DNA of 64,000 nt from Apteryx mantelli (Eukaryota; Chordata; Aves; Apterygiformes; Apterygidae), in contig NW_027118693.1 in NCBI RefSeq assembly GCF_036417845.1, forward strand, positions 5,466,001 to 5,530,000, read 5' to 3'. The position numbers and the translations under genes were made by a program. The notes under the pieces were generated by a model. The model searched no databases. It worked only from the letters and a program-made list of their open reading frames with translations, and was not told the DNA's origin. Shown here piece by piece: positions 44,101 through 58,300 of the stretch. Position 1 is the first letter of the stretch. The number at the start of each line of letters is the position of its first letter.

Positions 44101-47100
44101 TTTAATTACTCATTTGCTTCCCACTGGCTAACACAGATCTTATGAAGGGAGCCTTCATATTCTCTTCTTTTCCTATCCCTAATCCTTTCTCCTTGCTTTA
44201 CTCCCACAGTTCATGCTTACCACGGCCTCTGAAGATCTCCTCAGTCTTTCTTTGCTTTTCCTCATCTGAATTCATAGATGAAAGCCTGCATTTTTTTTTC
44301 TTTTTAGTAACTGAACCAATACCATCCTGCTGCAGTGGGAGATGAAAAGATGAGGGTGTTGATAATACAGAAAGCTTCTCTAAGAGTCAGGTGCCATACC
44401 CCGAGGGATGAGTATGGCATAAGTGTAGAGTGACAGAAATCAATCATGAAATTCTGCATACCCTGAATTTCCTCCAGCATATAACTATAACCAATGTGTA
44501 GATTCTCTGGGTGGCATTCATCTACCTTAACTTCAGATATTTGAATGTTGATCTCTAAGTCTTAACACAGTGATACTGGCTCTGTTACACACTTAAGACC
44601 AACATTTGCAGAGGATAGTTCAGCCTCCAAGAACTGATGTGTTGGATGCCCTGGAAGTGGTTTCATCATTCCAAGATTCCTTTTTCTCCCCACAATAACT
44701 TGCTATGGGGATTGAAAGTGGGGACTTTGAGCAGCAGTATGAGATGGGCTCTCAAGCAGAAACATAGTGAGCTCTTGACACACTCTGACTCCCCGACAAC
44801 GGGAGTGATGGATCACACAGAGCCCACTCAGGACAGTGATGGGCTTGGCTTGAGTGTCCTTGGGTGGGTGCTATCTTCCTTTCAGAGAGAAAGAATGAGT
44901 ACCAGCAGGTACAGTGCAAGCTTCTCCCTGATCAACGATGAAATATGTGAGCACTGACATTCCTGTATGAAGCAACCATTCCCCATTTCCTGAAGAACTG
45001 GACTTCAGTCACCTCCTGCATCCCAGGGTGAGCTGAGCCTGGGAGCAAGATGCTCTTTTTAATGATGTACACAGGTTGCTGGGGGATGACAAAGAGAGGG
45101 AAGTCTGGAAAATACTGTGGTTGAAAGTGGTAGGAGAGAGAAAAGAACTTGAGATATGACAGTGATCAAGGTGATAGCTAGGGGGAAAAAGTGTGAGCCA
45201 CATAGCTTGCTTTTCTTTGAGGGGGGTGTTGGACCCAATGACCTCCAAAATAAGAAACCTATTTCCTTGAGTATCCTCAAATTTAATCTATGTTCACAAG
45301 TGAGTCCCCTGCAATTCACTTCAACCAACTTTTATGATCCAAATCTCAGATGGTCTCAGATGGAGACTTCCCTGGTAGTCAAAATCAGCCACAGCAGAGA
45401 ACAGCAGATGCTCTTCTAAGATGGGCTCCTAAAACAGGCAGGATGAGTCCCCCTGTGGCGATGTGAAGATGCTGGTCGCCTGTCATTAACGTGGGAGGGA
45501 GCTGAGGTGACTGAGGTGAAGCTGAGGTAACTTTGACACAAGAAGCTCTATGACTTGATAGGTGTAGGTGTTCAGAAGGGCACAGGTTTCCTCTACATGA
45601 TATGCACATGCCCAGGGCATCTGGAATACCACTGGATGCCTGCAAGAGGTACCATCCAACGGAGCTTCCTTTCTTAGCCTGCCTTCACACTCTGAGAGTC
45701 ATTTCTAGAGGGATACACCTCACCTTAAGCTAATGGGCTAGGTGAGCTCACATGACTTGTAGCCAACAGTAGCTGTTTCTCTTCACTGACTACAAAGGAA
45801 GCTCAGGGAGAGACAGCTCTATGGTAGCCATCCCAAGTTAGGTAAGGGAGTGCTCCTAGCTCTGTTTTTCTTGGTCCAGAGAGCTCCTTGAGTCTTCTGT
45901 AGAATCATTCCACCTTGACTTGTTCCACACAAGGTGGAAGCGGAAGTCTAGACAAACTCCTTCTTCCCCTTTCCCCTAGCATCAGGGCAGAAATTCATCT
46001 AGTCTCTCCCTTTGATCAAACAAACAGACACAGTTACTGAGGCATGAAAAAAAAAAAAAAGAAAAAAAGGAAAATTATTCCTGCCTTCTCAACTTACACC
46101 CTAGATCATCACCTCTTTCCCCAATAGCATGATCTCTTGTGAGATCCCCAAAAGCTCCAGGCAAGAGCACTTGCCAGAAGGTAAGCCATCCAACGGCAGA
46201 ACATACAAAGCCAAGGAAGTTTTACTGCTGATAAGGATTTGGAGATCCAAAAAGCAGGGAAAAGCTCTGTGGAGGGGAAGTTGTAAAATAATTTAGAAGA
46301 ATGGCTTGAAAAGAGGTCACAGACAGCAGTTGTTCTGGCTTGGAGGGCAGGTGAAGGAAGAGGACTGAGATCTCTTCCCTCTAGAAGGCACTGACTCAGG
46401 CTGGGAACATGAGGCTACTGAATGGCTCTAGGGCCTGCTCAATGGACCTCAAGACTTTCATTCTTTGTGGAGCACCAGTGCATGGCACATAGAAGATTCC
46501 ATTATAGTCAATGGAGGTCAACTACTTAAATATAGGCACCTTTGAAGCACCTAAGAAGATGTAATCACATGGTTCTGAGCCAGAAGTGTCTTCTGTCTTT
46601 CCTTCCATCCCCATGTAGACATCTAAGATATTCTAGAATATTAAAAAATGGCAGTACATGCCCATGCTTCATCATCTAACCATTTCCCTACATTCGTTCA
46701 GCAAAATTGCTCTGCAAACTGCAGGGACACTGTTGGCCAGATCACTACTGAATTTAATGGGAGCTCAGACCGCTTGCATTGCAGACACTTCAACTTGGCT
46801 GTCTGGAGCTGAATCCCATTGCTGCAGTGCAACTGTTCATATCAGTGTTGCTGTCTGCTGCCCCTTCATAGTCAGGGGAAAAAGAATGGCATCTGCAGAA
46901 GATGATGAATCCAGGCAGTTTAGACAGTGTCTTAGCAATGGAAGGCTCTCCATTTAGCAAAGCATACCTCTCTCCACTTGACTCTAGAGTGACCATGGTT
47001 TAGATGAGAAGGGTAAAATAAGTATAATGGAATCTGATCCAGATGTTAATTGCTTGGGTTTTTCGAGGAACATTTCAGGAAAAAAAAAACACCTCATTTT

Positions 47101-49180
47101 ATTTACTGTTTGTATCTAGCAAAACTAATAGCTATCAACAAATCATGCAGCCTGACATTACCCATTCATTCTGAAAGACCGGATTTTATCATGGCTACTG
47201 GCATCTCCTGGATTGCCTGATGAACTTTATTTCCACCTGTATTCTTAACATTTTAATGACAGATTTATGACTACTTCCTTTACTCTAGCAAGGCAAAGTG
47301 TGTAAGAGGCAGTCTTTTTGTTTATGAGGCCAAGTCTTAGAGAAATCAATGCTACTTAAACATGGAAAATTGCCTCTTCCTGCACCTCAGACAAGATAGA
47401 CATGAAAATCTTTTCACTTTATTTTCCGCTTTTTCATATAACTAATTTAAACAGTTTCAAGCCTGAACTGGTCATCCAGTCTCTCTGCAATCAGTGGAGA
47501 GGGATAGAGCTACTGGGGCACGAGTCATGCTGTTCCTAGGGTCAGGATCCCTCTGAGATTCCACCTCCCTGGGGCTTCTGCAGAGCACCTTAGGCTGTAT
47601 GGCTGTCTATTAGGTGACTGAAGTAAGATGAGTGCACCAATTGATACCGAAAGCAACATTCTTCAGTGTTAATGCACCATGAAGTACAAAGCATCTGCTC
47701 ATTACGGGTGCACGGCGACAGAGCTAAAGTTAAGGCAAGGAACAAAGAATGAGATAACTGAAGAGAAGAAGAAAACATCAAGAGAAGCAAGGTGGAATAA
47801 TGCATAGATGGTAGTAATAAGTAGGAGTTTGCAGTGACTGAAAATAAAGGTCTTCACAGGTTGATTTTACCAGACCATCTCTCAACAAAAACAGCAAAAA
47901 TCAGTAAAACGAGACCTTTGGGGAATTGTGAGCTCTTGGAAAAACCTGATCATTTTCAAGGACAGAAATTGCTAGGAACCTTTTTATTTTGCCAGAAGGG
48001 CTGAACACACACAAAAAAGAAAAAGATCAATGAAGTAACTGACTCTGATTTTGTTTCAACAGACTTTTTGTCCTCAGCAACTTTGTGTTTCATGTGGGAC
48101 ACCTCATTTCAAGCATGCTGTGTTTGAACACTGGAATCTCCCAAGTAATAATACAGTTATGACACTAAAGATACAATATGAGCACTTAATAAATAATGAT
48201 GCAGCATTCTGAGGAAACCATAGCCTTTATTTTCAATGACAACACAGACATTTGGAGAAATGTAATAATGAATCATCTCTTTGAAATCATACATTCCTCT
48301 TTCAGTTAAAGCTTTCCCAAGAGGTTTGGAAAAAAAAAAAAAGGTGGGAGGAGGGCAAGAGGGTTGTTAATTACCTTATCTCTCTCTATATATATAAAAA
48401 TTGCAAAAATACTTTAATATATAAAGCCCAACCAATCTGTTTCTTCTAATGCTACAAGGTACTGTGAAGGCAGATTATTCTACTTTGTTTTTTAAACTCA
48501 CCAATCACGTGCACGCTTAAGAAAGCCTAATCCACAGCTACTTTCACAGAGACAATTCATAGAGCTCACATCATAAACCAAATCATAACATTTAACTGAT
48601 GGGAAAAAAGGGGGGGGGGGAAAGCCACTTTAGGAGGGGGTCAAATCTAATAGATTTAGGCAACTTCATGATGCTTCCATGTTGTTGATGTGTTTCACTT
48701 CATGCTTCTCCCCAGGGTCCCCTAGCTTGCACCTTCTCTGGAGTGAGCCAATTAGTTCCCTTCATGGGAAAATCAGGGGGCAGACAAGAAGATGCCAGAA
48801 TTCACACTCTGCACACAGAATGGATGCAAACCAGTCAGCATCACTCGATCAGGAACTCTGATTCAGCCCCTGGAAGACGTCACAAAAGCAGCAGTGTAGC
48901 CTAAGACACACCTGATGTGTGCAGGAGACTCAGCCAGGCTGAGTCTACAGTCCACAGACAGAATTCACCACTTCCAAAGGCCAGGTCAACATACCTATCC
49001 CATGCCATGCTGAATGGCTGTGTGGAAATATCTTTCCTTCCACTCACTCTAGCGATAGCTCATGGTAAGCTCAAATACATATATATATCCATTGCAGTCA
49101 CTAAAGTCAGGTGAGATGAATCCAAAACACCCCAGTTCTTTAGAGAACTGGATTCAGTTGTCCACACGCAGGTGTCTTCT

Positions 49181-49312
49181 GCTATTTGAGATGCCCTAAG
49201 GAGCCCAAGACATCTTGGCAGTTGTGACAAGGGGCCTTTGGGACACTTGTCCCTTTCTAGAAGGGCTGCTGGAGGTCAGCTAGGATGTTCTGTGGCATCT
49301 CAAATGGCACTA
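49181..49312. repeat. Facing pair of a dispersed unidentified repeat motif
   Basis: A forward copy (ctatttgagatgccctaagg, 49181-49200) and a reversed copy (tggcatctcaaatggcacta, near 49292-49312) lie about 90 bases apart. The same motif occurs about ten more times in the window. Its family is unknown to me. Confidence 0.5.
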
Positions 49313-49567
49313 GCCCCACGTGACTCTGGCTGCATTTAGTCCCTTACCAGTACAGAGAATGGAGCTGAGAGAATGCTTCACCTCATCCTCACATAGATAC
49401 CACCTGGCCGCTTACCTGAATCATACTCTAAGCACCACTGAATCTCATCCAAGGAGTCTCATCTAAGCTGGCTAGTTTATCCCTGTGAACAGAAAGGTCC
49501 CGCTCAGATTTTTCAAGACTAAGTACCAGCCATGATGATGCTCATGGCTTTCCTGCCCTCTTAGTCA

Positions 49568-50491
49568 TCACCAGGCCTTTATGCAAAGCATTTTCAAGGC
49601 CTCTTTCATTTGCTCATTCCTTAGGCTAAATATGAATGGGTTTACAAGAGGCGCCACAATACTGGAGACAGCAGGGAGTCTTTTGTTGAGATGCACAGAG
49701 GTCATGTGGGAAGGCCTGGCATAGACAAAGATGGAGATGCCAAAACCCAAGGAAACAACAGTGAAATGAGAAGCACAAGTTGCAAATGCTTTCTGCCTGC
49801 CCTGTGCTGATGGCATCCGGAATATGGCAGAATTAATGTAGGCATAGGAGAGTACAGTCAGTGCCAAAGAGCTAAGGAGCAGGACCCAGAACACCATAAA
49901 ATCAATCCACTCAATAAGCTGGATGTCAGCACAAGCAAGGTGTAATAATGGTGCACTGTCACAGAAGTAGTGGTCGATTACATTGGCACCACAGTATGGC
50001 AGCCGGGCTGCCAGAACCAGAGACGACAGAATCATGACAAAGGCACCTGCCCAGCAGCCCAAAACAAGTGTACTGCATACCTTGCTTGTCATGATGCTGG
50101 GATGCCTTAGTAGGTTGCATACAGCCACATATGTGTCGTAGGACGTGACAGCAAAGAGGATGGACTCAGTTGTGCCCATGAGGAAAGAGAAGAAGAGCTG
50201 GCTAAAGCAGCCATCAAAGGAAATGGTTTTCTTCTCTGACAGGAAGTTTGCCAGCATTTTAGGAACCACAGAGGAAGTCATGGAGATCTCTCTGAAAGAC
50301 AGATAACTGAGGAAGTAATACATGGGAGAATGGAGATGGCCATCAGTGTATACCAGGACAATGATAAGAGTGTTTCCCAAGACAGTCACTAAATAAATAA
50401 GCAGGAACACAACCAAGAGGAGGATCTCCACCTCATGGACGTTAGGAAATCCCGCTAAGATGAACTCTGTCACAGATGTGCCATTCTCCAT
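49568..50491 (-). CDS. Olfactory receptor, OR6-like guess, gene E (DRY arginine replaced)
   Basis: A 307-residue odorant receptor with an open frame. Seen: sequon N3-G-T, L-G-N at 38-40, S-P-M-Y-Y-F at 55-60, Cys95 and loop cysteines 167, 177 and 187, K-A-F-A-T-C in TM6 and N-P-F-I-F at 284-288. Two highly conserved positions are changed. The TM3 motif is S-Y-D-T-Y, so the DRY arginine is threonine (ACA) at 120. In TM2 the usual asparagine of the L-C-N-L-S motif is tyrosine at 63. The following P-L-H-Y is also altered to L-L-R-H. An upstream ATG at 50563 would add 24 residues that are unlike an OR N-terminus, so 50491 is chosen. It resembles gene F most closely in the loops (C-D-S-A-P-L-L-H-L-A-C-A-D). 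It may be a non-signalling receptor or an incipient pseudogene whose frame has survived. Confidence 0.92.
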   Translation of the reverse strand: MENGTSVTEFILAGFPNVHEVEILLLVVFLLIYLVTVLGNTLIIVLVYTDGHLHSPMYYFLSYLSFREISMTSSVVPKMLANFLSEKKTISFDGCFSQLFFSFLMGTTESILFAVTSYDTYVAVCNLLRHPSIMTSKVCSTLVLGCWAGAFVMILSSLVLAARLPYCGANVIDHYFCDSAPLLHLACADIQLIEWIDFMVFWVLLLSSLALTVLSYAYINSAIFRMPSAQGRQKAFATCASHFTVVSLGFGISIFVYARPSHMTSVHLNKRLPAVSSIVAPLVNPFIFSLRNEQMKEALKMLCIKAW

Positions 50492-52199
50492 CTCTGTGCA
50501 GTCTCCGTCATGGGAAAGAACACCAGAGTAATGTAGAGTTTTGAATATTTTCTCAGATGACATCTAGTAAGTTTTGGACATCCTGATTTTAAAGAGAAGT
50601 TAAGTCCCGACACATAGCTATTCAGGGTCGAATTCATCCCACCTAACTTGGATATCTGCAATAGAAATGTTTCTTTCTGAGTTAGTCAGCCAGTACCATT
50701 TTTTTGATGCTGCCTAGCCCTCCACAACTATAGAAGAGTCCTGGAATGACCGGTTCAGCCTAAGCCACCTGTCTTTTGAAGTGAGATTCATCATGCCCGA
50801 CTGAAGGTGCTTGATTGAGTTGCTCATAAATAGGCATCCAGTGCCATTGGTGATGTCTCAGACATCCCCATAAAGCTAAAGTCTTCAATGGCTGGAGATC
50901 CCAATGTGTCAGCAACCGAAGCCTGCAGATGCCCACCTACAGGGTACAATCAATAGCACCTAAAGAGCCATTCATCTATTTGTCTTGTCCAAAAATAAAG
51001 GCCTACATTTGGTCTGTTTTGGCAGTAACCTTTCTAGAGAGGCAATATATCCCATCCCAGCTGCCTGTCTAATCAAACAGGAGAGGAAGCCATCCCTAAA
51101 AGAGGAGCCATCCCTAAAAGGTGATTCAGACCATTGCAGTCTGCCTCTCTCCGTTGACGGTTGAGGAGTGGAAGATGACAACCTTTGTGAAACAGCCATC
51201 ACAGTCTGGTGCCACCAAGCTTCGCCTTTGCTCTTTGCTTCATATACAAAGGTGACAGAGGTAGGTCTTTGCTGCAAAGCTGCCTCAATTTCTCTGTAAC
51301 TGTCATTCAAAATTACCATCAAATCAGAACACAAGATAGACTCCTCTCACCCGGCATTTTCTGCACCTGAATTTTGTATCCATGCATGCTCAAATGGCAA
51401 TAAGTAGCATATTCAGTGTCAATACCATTGTTCCTATATCTGTGTCTTTGATCTTACCTTCTGCATGAGTGACACCTCATATATTTCTTTTTGCTTCCTT
51501 GCTGAAGAAAGTTGTGTCTGACTTCCTGATGAGAGTCTCAGCTGTGACAACCAAGAGGAAAATTGGGGGGAGAGAGAGAGAGAGAGAAAGAGGATTCTAC
51601 ATTCCTGCTCTATGTCATAAGACCAGAGGGACAGCTATCTAGCTCAGTTACTTATTGCACAGCCACCAACAGGACGTATACAAGTAAAAAAGTGCATGGT
51701 GCATTGACCGATAGGAATCATAGTCTTAGAACAAGAAGACATTCACACTCCAGTTGTTGGAAGAATGATGGATATCCTGTAGACTTGGCTAAACTGAAAT
51801 CAGTGTAATGACAACTGAGCAATGATTTCCTTGCTCAGCATAAACCGTGGACGATTCTTATCAGAATGAGACTGTTCAACATGCAAAACAATTTAGAAAG
51901 ATGAAACATCCCAGGGCAGGAGTTCCAGAAAGCCAGTGTGTGGCAGAAAGGCAAAAGTTTTTTTTTTAACTTGTAATGAAGAAGGTGCATTTCAGAAAGA
52001 CCACTAGTACTTGATAGGTGGTCTGAGAAATGCCAGAAAGAAAAGTAATTGGATCCTTTCTAAGAATTTACCCTTCAGAGGCTTCACTTTGAAAAAAAAA
52101 TAATAATCCTGGGAGATTTAGATAAACAAGCCTCACATCAAGTTAGCAATAGTTGAGTGCCAGTCACAAAGATGACAGGCCCCAAATCGTCTTGGTACT
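50492..52199. other. 5' flank of gene E, no further gene seen
   Basis: Contains a GA microsatellite near 51570-51588, a T run near 51958 and one copy of the dispersed motif at 50841-50862. Confidence 0.5.
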
Positions 52200-52395
52200 G
52201 GCATACACAACAGTAAGGGGCAATGGCCACAAGCTGCAGCTTGGAAGGTTCAGAGAGGACTTCAGGAAAAAACGAGTTATTAATTAGGAGGCTTACGAAG
52301 CACTGGAGCAAGTCACCCAGAGAGGGTGGGAGGTTGGGCTAGAGACATCTGGAGGTCCCTTCCAACCACTATTTCAATGGTGTGATGATTTTCAG
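52200..52395 (+). mobile_element. CR1 LINE 3'-UTR fragment
   Basis: Shows the CR1 3'-end phrases for the gaggacttcaggaaaaa block, cccagagagggtggg and ggaggtcccttccaacca, ending near tggtgtgatgattt, which matches the usual CR1 terminal ATGATTCT-like end. Only the last 200 bases are present. Confidence 0.75.
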
Positions 52396-55300
52396 AGGGA
52401 AGCCCTGGGGACACAGGATCCTTGAGCAAACCAAGGAGATGCACATTCAACGGCTATAAAGGAAGTCTAGGAAGGAGATCACCTCACCTTGCTTGAGGGC
52501 AACAATTCAGGTGCTAAACAGAGGAGCCTAGTGCCATATGAAATCTTCTAGGGTATCCAAGAAGTTTTGTGTGGCTAGCTGTTATGACAGAGAATCTAGC
52601 AAACATGCATGCTCTTCCAGAGTGTCACCCAGAAGCCAGGCATGTTACTGTGCAGGGAATCTCAGATGGAATTAAACACAAATATTGAGATTGAAAATGT
52701 ACTCCCTGGGTGTGTTGAATCTGGGTGTCTAAAGCTGAGCAATTTCTCTCAAGTCCTCTCAGAATCAAGGGAGGTGTAGGATTCAACCCAGCGTTGCACA
52801 CATGGGCTTCCAGTGCAATTGGAGATGCTGTTTGGTGTCCTGTTTGGCATCCAGCCACCACTCTACAGAGAGGACAGATCTTCTATTGGTCCTGTGTCAT
52901 AGCTACTGCGCCTATCCAGGTTTTTCAAAGCACCGAGGACATTGCAAGTATTACCTGATGCCTGTGTGCGGGCAACTGAATCAGCGTCTTAGTCCATGCA
53001 GTCTGTGGAGTCTGAAGACCAACTGATTAGCTCCTAAAGTAAACAACTTACCTTGGATAACTTACAAGAGGAATCTCACCCTAGCTGACTGGCTCAGATG
53101 GTGACATTCAAAGCATAGATAACTAATTCTGCACAGATGAATCCCACTTCAGATGCTTCACTACAAGATACAGACAACCCCTACTGAGCAACGACAGTTA
53201 TCCACTCATCACTGTTCTATTTATCTGCTTGTCTGAGTGATAAAAGCCACACAAGGAACGAGACCAAACAGTAGTCTGTCTATGCGAGTAAGTCTGCAAT
53301 GTCTTAAAGTCACCTTTCAAAATTATTTAGGAAAGAGCTAGGACAAATCAAAGCTTGAGATTAATTTTGCCTCATTGCAGATGAAATTACAGTCCGGGCA
53401 TCTTCACTTGAACTCCTAATCCATATTTCCTTTGCAGTCATAGGAGAAAAATTGGCAGTCACAGGGCGTAAATCACTTCACTCTACTGCAAATAACTAAA
53501 ATCGGTCAGGGCCCATTTCCAAAGGGGCATTTTAAAATCTAGCTGTTGAAGAAAAATCTTCTTGAGAGCCTTGAAATCTTGGAACTTCTCTGCCTTTGGC
53601 TAGACATGCCCAAAATTGCTTCCGATGAGGGAGTTTCCCAAAATCTCAAGGATCTATAGAGCTGAGACACTGCCCTCCAGCCACCTTCTGTTTCGTGGAG
53701 GTACATTACAGCATTGATTTGGACTTTGCCTTTTTGGGCTGACATGCCTTGCCTGCCTTGAGCTGCCTACAGTGCAGACCTTTGCGCTTGAGCAAGTAGC
53801 TCTGACCTGCTTTGTAGTTAACATACTGAAATACATGTGTCTGTAGGCAGTTCCTCTAGCCAATTTTTGGTGTCTATTTTAGGAGAAGCTGGAGGAGAGG
53901 TGAGATGAGCTGAAGTGGGCTAAGGTGTCAGGGTAAAGAGACAACTGTATGCAAATGAGCAAGTAAGAGAATCATCAAACGGCCCTCATAACCCAGGTTC
54001 CTTCTGAAGAACCACGGCTGAGTTCAAGAAAGAAACCCCTTCTGGCCAAACAGTTCAGGAAGCATTTCTTGATACAACTGTATTATCAAGGAGACTGTCA
54101 GACTTCTAATGAATATGAATTAAAAAAAAAAAGTGCAGCTAGCTTACTGGAACTTCATCATCTTCAAAATGCTTTATTTTTCGGATTCTCTTAATTTACT
54201 TTGTGACCAATTGTTCATACTACTTATTAGTAGGAACTAATGAATGAATTGCAAAAGAAAATGTTATTGTTCATTTGTTGGAATTCATTGAGGGAAATAT
54301 ATTTCCAACTTTACCTGTGTTAGTGGAAAGTCAGCGCGAAAGAAAGGGAAAGATGGGGATTTTTTTTTTTCCATTAAATTAGATTCTAAAGATTGTGTGA
54401 ATACTTTGCCACTGCCTTCTGTGTCCTGCTATGTCAAAGCCTTTTAAAAATGTAGCAGAAATTTACAGATCACAAAAACCCAGCAACATCTGTATTGGGT
54501 CACACATGGGGCCTGTGCAACCCAGACAAGTTTCTTCTGGTCGGGCCTCATTAGATGGTGAGCTAGAGAAGGTAATTTTTCACTGTCAAGCCATTTAGGT
54601 TCTTTCTTACCCTATAGCCATGTAATATGAGTTTGAGTTTTTGTACTGAGTTTGCAAGGCCTCAGGACTGCAGCTTCTCAGGCCTGCTCTGCCCGAACTT
54701 TTCTTGACCTGCCTGCAGCTTTTTAAAAGAAAAGTTTTAGCTTACTTCAGTTCTTACAGCAATAACAAGCAGTTGTTCTGTGTGGAATGAGATATTTGCA
54801 ACTCCCACATAATGATGCAGTAGAGAGAAATGCAGGCCTGGTGCAATAGCAGAAGCCTTGAGAAGTGCAGACACAGGATGCGGTGTAGAGGAGTACCGGC
54901 ATGGGATGGCAAGAGACGGGGCACAGCTTGGCACTGGAGACCCCGCAGCTACAGACCACTCACTAGTGGTCGGTGTAAGAAACGCATGCCTGGAGCAGGA
55001 CACAACTGGTTTTAGGGTAACAAGGAGAACAAAGCAACAGTATCGAACATAAGTAGAAGGTACCGTATGTGGTACTTTCAGAGATAACGTGGAGAGAGAG
55101 AGCAATGAAGAAAGAGCAAGGTGTAAAAAGTGTGTTAGCAAACACGTGAAAATGACCCCAAGTGGATACTAGAGTGAGGAAGAAGAAAGCACCAACCTGA
55201 ACATCATCTTCCTCTCGGTGAAGGACTCCAGACGCTGACAACTCACTGCAACAACCCACCAACAACACCAGAGTGAAACTGCCAACCTTAGGACTCAGGG

Positions 55301-58300
55301 TAGCAGGGGAAGGGTGAACGTAACACCAGGAAAAGTGGTAGAAACTGAAAAGTGTGTGTCTAACAGTTTTAACTGTATTGGTATTATTTCTATATTATAT
55401 TTCTCTGTCTGTAATAGTTAGATCTGGACTGGTAATGATTCTCGGATTAGACTGCTAAGACATTCTGACTGGCAAAACACACACACACACACACACAAGC
55501 ATGACTATATCCTAGGGCCAAACAGTCAGTACAGCGGTCCCAGGGAGGACCCAGAGCACTACTGCTCTGTAGTGTGGGCGCAGCCAGTCTGCTCTGGAGG
55601 GGGGCTGGCCTCAGCGCTGGCTCCTGTTGGTCTGCACTACTTGACTTAGAGGGTAGAGATTGCTCTCTGCAGCGTGCAGCAGTGTTGCATTTAGTAGTGT
55701 GAAGGCACTCACTTCATAAGTGGAGTACACTTTACCCACAGCTGCCCCAAGGTTTTCTTCTTGGATGGAACAAACCAGTTCACTCCAAGAGAAACTTGGG
55801 ACTGAGCCATTATGCTCTTAGTGGAGACCATGGAGGCCCCAGACCCCAGGAGAAGCCAAGGGGCTAAACGCTTTGAGAGGGCAGATGTGATATCATCTAA
55901 GCAAGTCTTTTGGTATCTCTCTCATGGTAGCAGAAGAAACTGTCATAATTCGGAAGTGACCCATCCATCAGTTCTGGGCACAGACACGAGGATGGAATAC
56001 TTTTCCTTTGGAAGGGTCTTGTGTCCACGAATTATTGAGGGAAGTTCTGGGTGTGAGCCAGGTGCCCAGGCATAGATGTCTGAGTCTGTTCTAGACACCT
56101 CTAGGCAATGCCTCAGGGTACTGGAGACATCTCTAAAGCTGTCAGAAATGACACAGAAGCTACGGGAATCCTGTGCCAGTGTGACGCGCTACCTGGAAGC
56201 CGAGTGGGATGCTCCAAATCATCTCCAATGCAAGTGGGCACCTGGGTTCAGACAGTCAAACCGTTCTCAAGTTAGGTGACACAAGTCCCACAGCAGATGA
56301 TCTTAAAGCACTGCCTGTGAACCTACCCTACAGGTGAGATGAATCACAAAGTATTTCTTCATGCCATCACAGGTGATCTATGCAGCATTATCTACACTAC
56401 CTGTTTTAATCACTACAGTTTGGAAATTTAGCCTGTAGAGCTGAGTGGGCTGAGCAATTGGTTTCCCCACCGCCTGTAGAGGTCATGAGTGAACCAGGCC
56501 CTCATGTTTCCCAAGTCTTCCTGCCTGAAAGGCCTCTGGCTTGTTCTTGGCTAGAGTCCAACAGTGAGGATAGAATTGTGATTCAAGTGCAAGTATGAAT
56601 GCCTGAGTTATCACTAAATAGTTCCTGAATTTGTGAGGTCTTTAGAAAACATGGAGAAGCTGGGGAGGTTTTGACCCTAAAAGGCAAGGAACCCCTGACA
56701 CTACAAAATCATGTTATACTCCTGTTCCAATTTCCTTTGTTCTAATGATGTCAGCTATTTTCCTCCTTCTCAGCCTTTTGCTGTTGGGCAGAAGCATCTT
56801 CTGACATGTGACAATTTGTCCATCAGCAAATTTATCCTCGTCTTACTTCTTCTCTACCATCTTCCCCACAACTGGTTGTCACCAGTCTATAATGAATTCA
56901 AATGGATTCTGCTACTAATTCTGCCAGTGCACCAAAACATGCTGAGTTTTACTTCCAGTTGCCTAACTGCTAGAGCACACCCAATACTATTCAATTTGTG
57001 GCCGCTTGCCCGTGGATAATTCTGCTAATAAAACTTTGCAAACTTTACTCTCCTTCCCCAAGAGAAATGCCAGTGGTTATCCTCTCAGGACCAGGCTGTG
57101 CAACATGCTCATCAGTTTGTCTGCAAATACATTCAGCAAGCCATAGAAACGCCTGGCTGCCACCTGCACAGCTAAACTTCCTTGCTCTGCGTTGAACAAG
57201 GAGACTGACAGGCAAAACTCTTGCTGACTCTGTGGTTATTGAACTGCTTGAATTTGCTACCTTTTTGAGCTGGTTTATCTTAAAGGGTCATTTGCACTTT
57301 TTGCCACATATTTATGATGTCTGTGAATGGGGAAATAGGTGAAGACTGAAATTGCCATCAGCAGGGTGATGAAGAGATTAGATTGCTTGCTCTCAGAGGT
57401 TTCCTGGTGTCCCTGTCTTTGAAGATTTCCCTCAAATGTCCACATAGTAGTGGTACAGAGAAAAGGAAAGATACTCAGTGCAAGTTAAAGGGATTACAGT
57501 GACCCACAAGCAATGACTCCCACCGATGAATTCTTTTCTCAGGCGTTCCTAAGATGTGGAGGTGAGCTCTCTCACTAGGACACTGCTCTCATTTGTGAAA
57601 GTAAAATGAAGCCAGTGCAGAGACATTGGAGATGGCGTCTGGAAAAATCCGGTAACTGAAAAGTAAGTATTTCTGACGGTCCCCATGAAGGGACACTGCT
57701 GTTTTCTGGTACTTCTCTCTGGGAAGCAGCTGTTCCTGAATGTAACTTGCTTCTCCATAAGCCTGGATTTGTCCCTTATTTTTGGATCAAAAATGGATGC
57801 AAATCTATTTGTGTTTTGGCAATGCTTTTTTACTTTATTAGCTACCCATCATTCATTCTAGATCTGAGTTAAGTGCAGGAGGTTCTGATCCTGACTAGAC
57901 CCTGGGATTTAGGTTAGGGTGGCATTCTGTTCACCCAGCTTTGCCCGTTTAAAAGTTAGGAGGGTTCATCTGACTGGTCTTAGTCACCTCTTTTAAGATA
58001 ACCTGAATGCTTGTCAGGAAGTCCCACTTTCCCTCCACTGAGGCTAAAGTCTAGGATGGCATCTAACTTGGGGCATCTATGTTAAGGCAAGGGATTCCCA
58101 GGCTCTTCTTTTTTGTCTCCCTGTGTTCCTATCTTCAGCATCCTCTTCAGTCTTCTCCACTCACATCTTACTGTTCTACCCTCTTATTATCATAAGTTAT
58201 TTACTCCTTCAAAACAGTGTTCTCCACTGCAATTCAGAGTTGACTTTTCAGCACCTCCTAAAATGCACCAGCTCCCTTATTTTCTTCTCCTTCCTTGAAA

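Larger units (their letters stand above)
42597..49567. other. Intergenic, no gene seen
   Basis: About 7 kb without a recognisable gene. Contents are a CA microsatellite at 44057-44100, A runs near 46047, 47081 and 48329, a G run at 48612, and copies of the dispersed motif at 45611-45640 and as a facing pair at 49181-49312. A short stretch at 45218-45255 resembles a CR1 3' end but is too short to call. Confidence 0.5.

Noticed and set aside
45218-45255. CR1 3'-end fragment
   Set aside because: Only a short phrase (gtgttggacccaatgacctcc) fits, too little to call an element.
54830-55400. Possible old LTR
   Set aside because: No clear TATA and poly(A) pair, ends or flanking duplication could be found.
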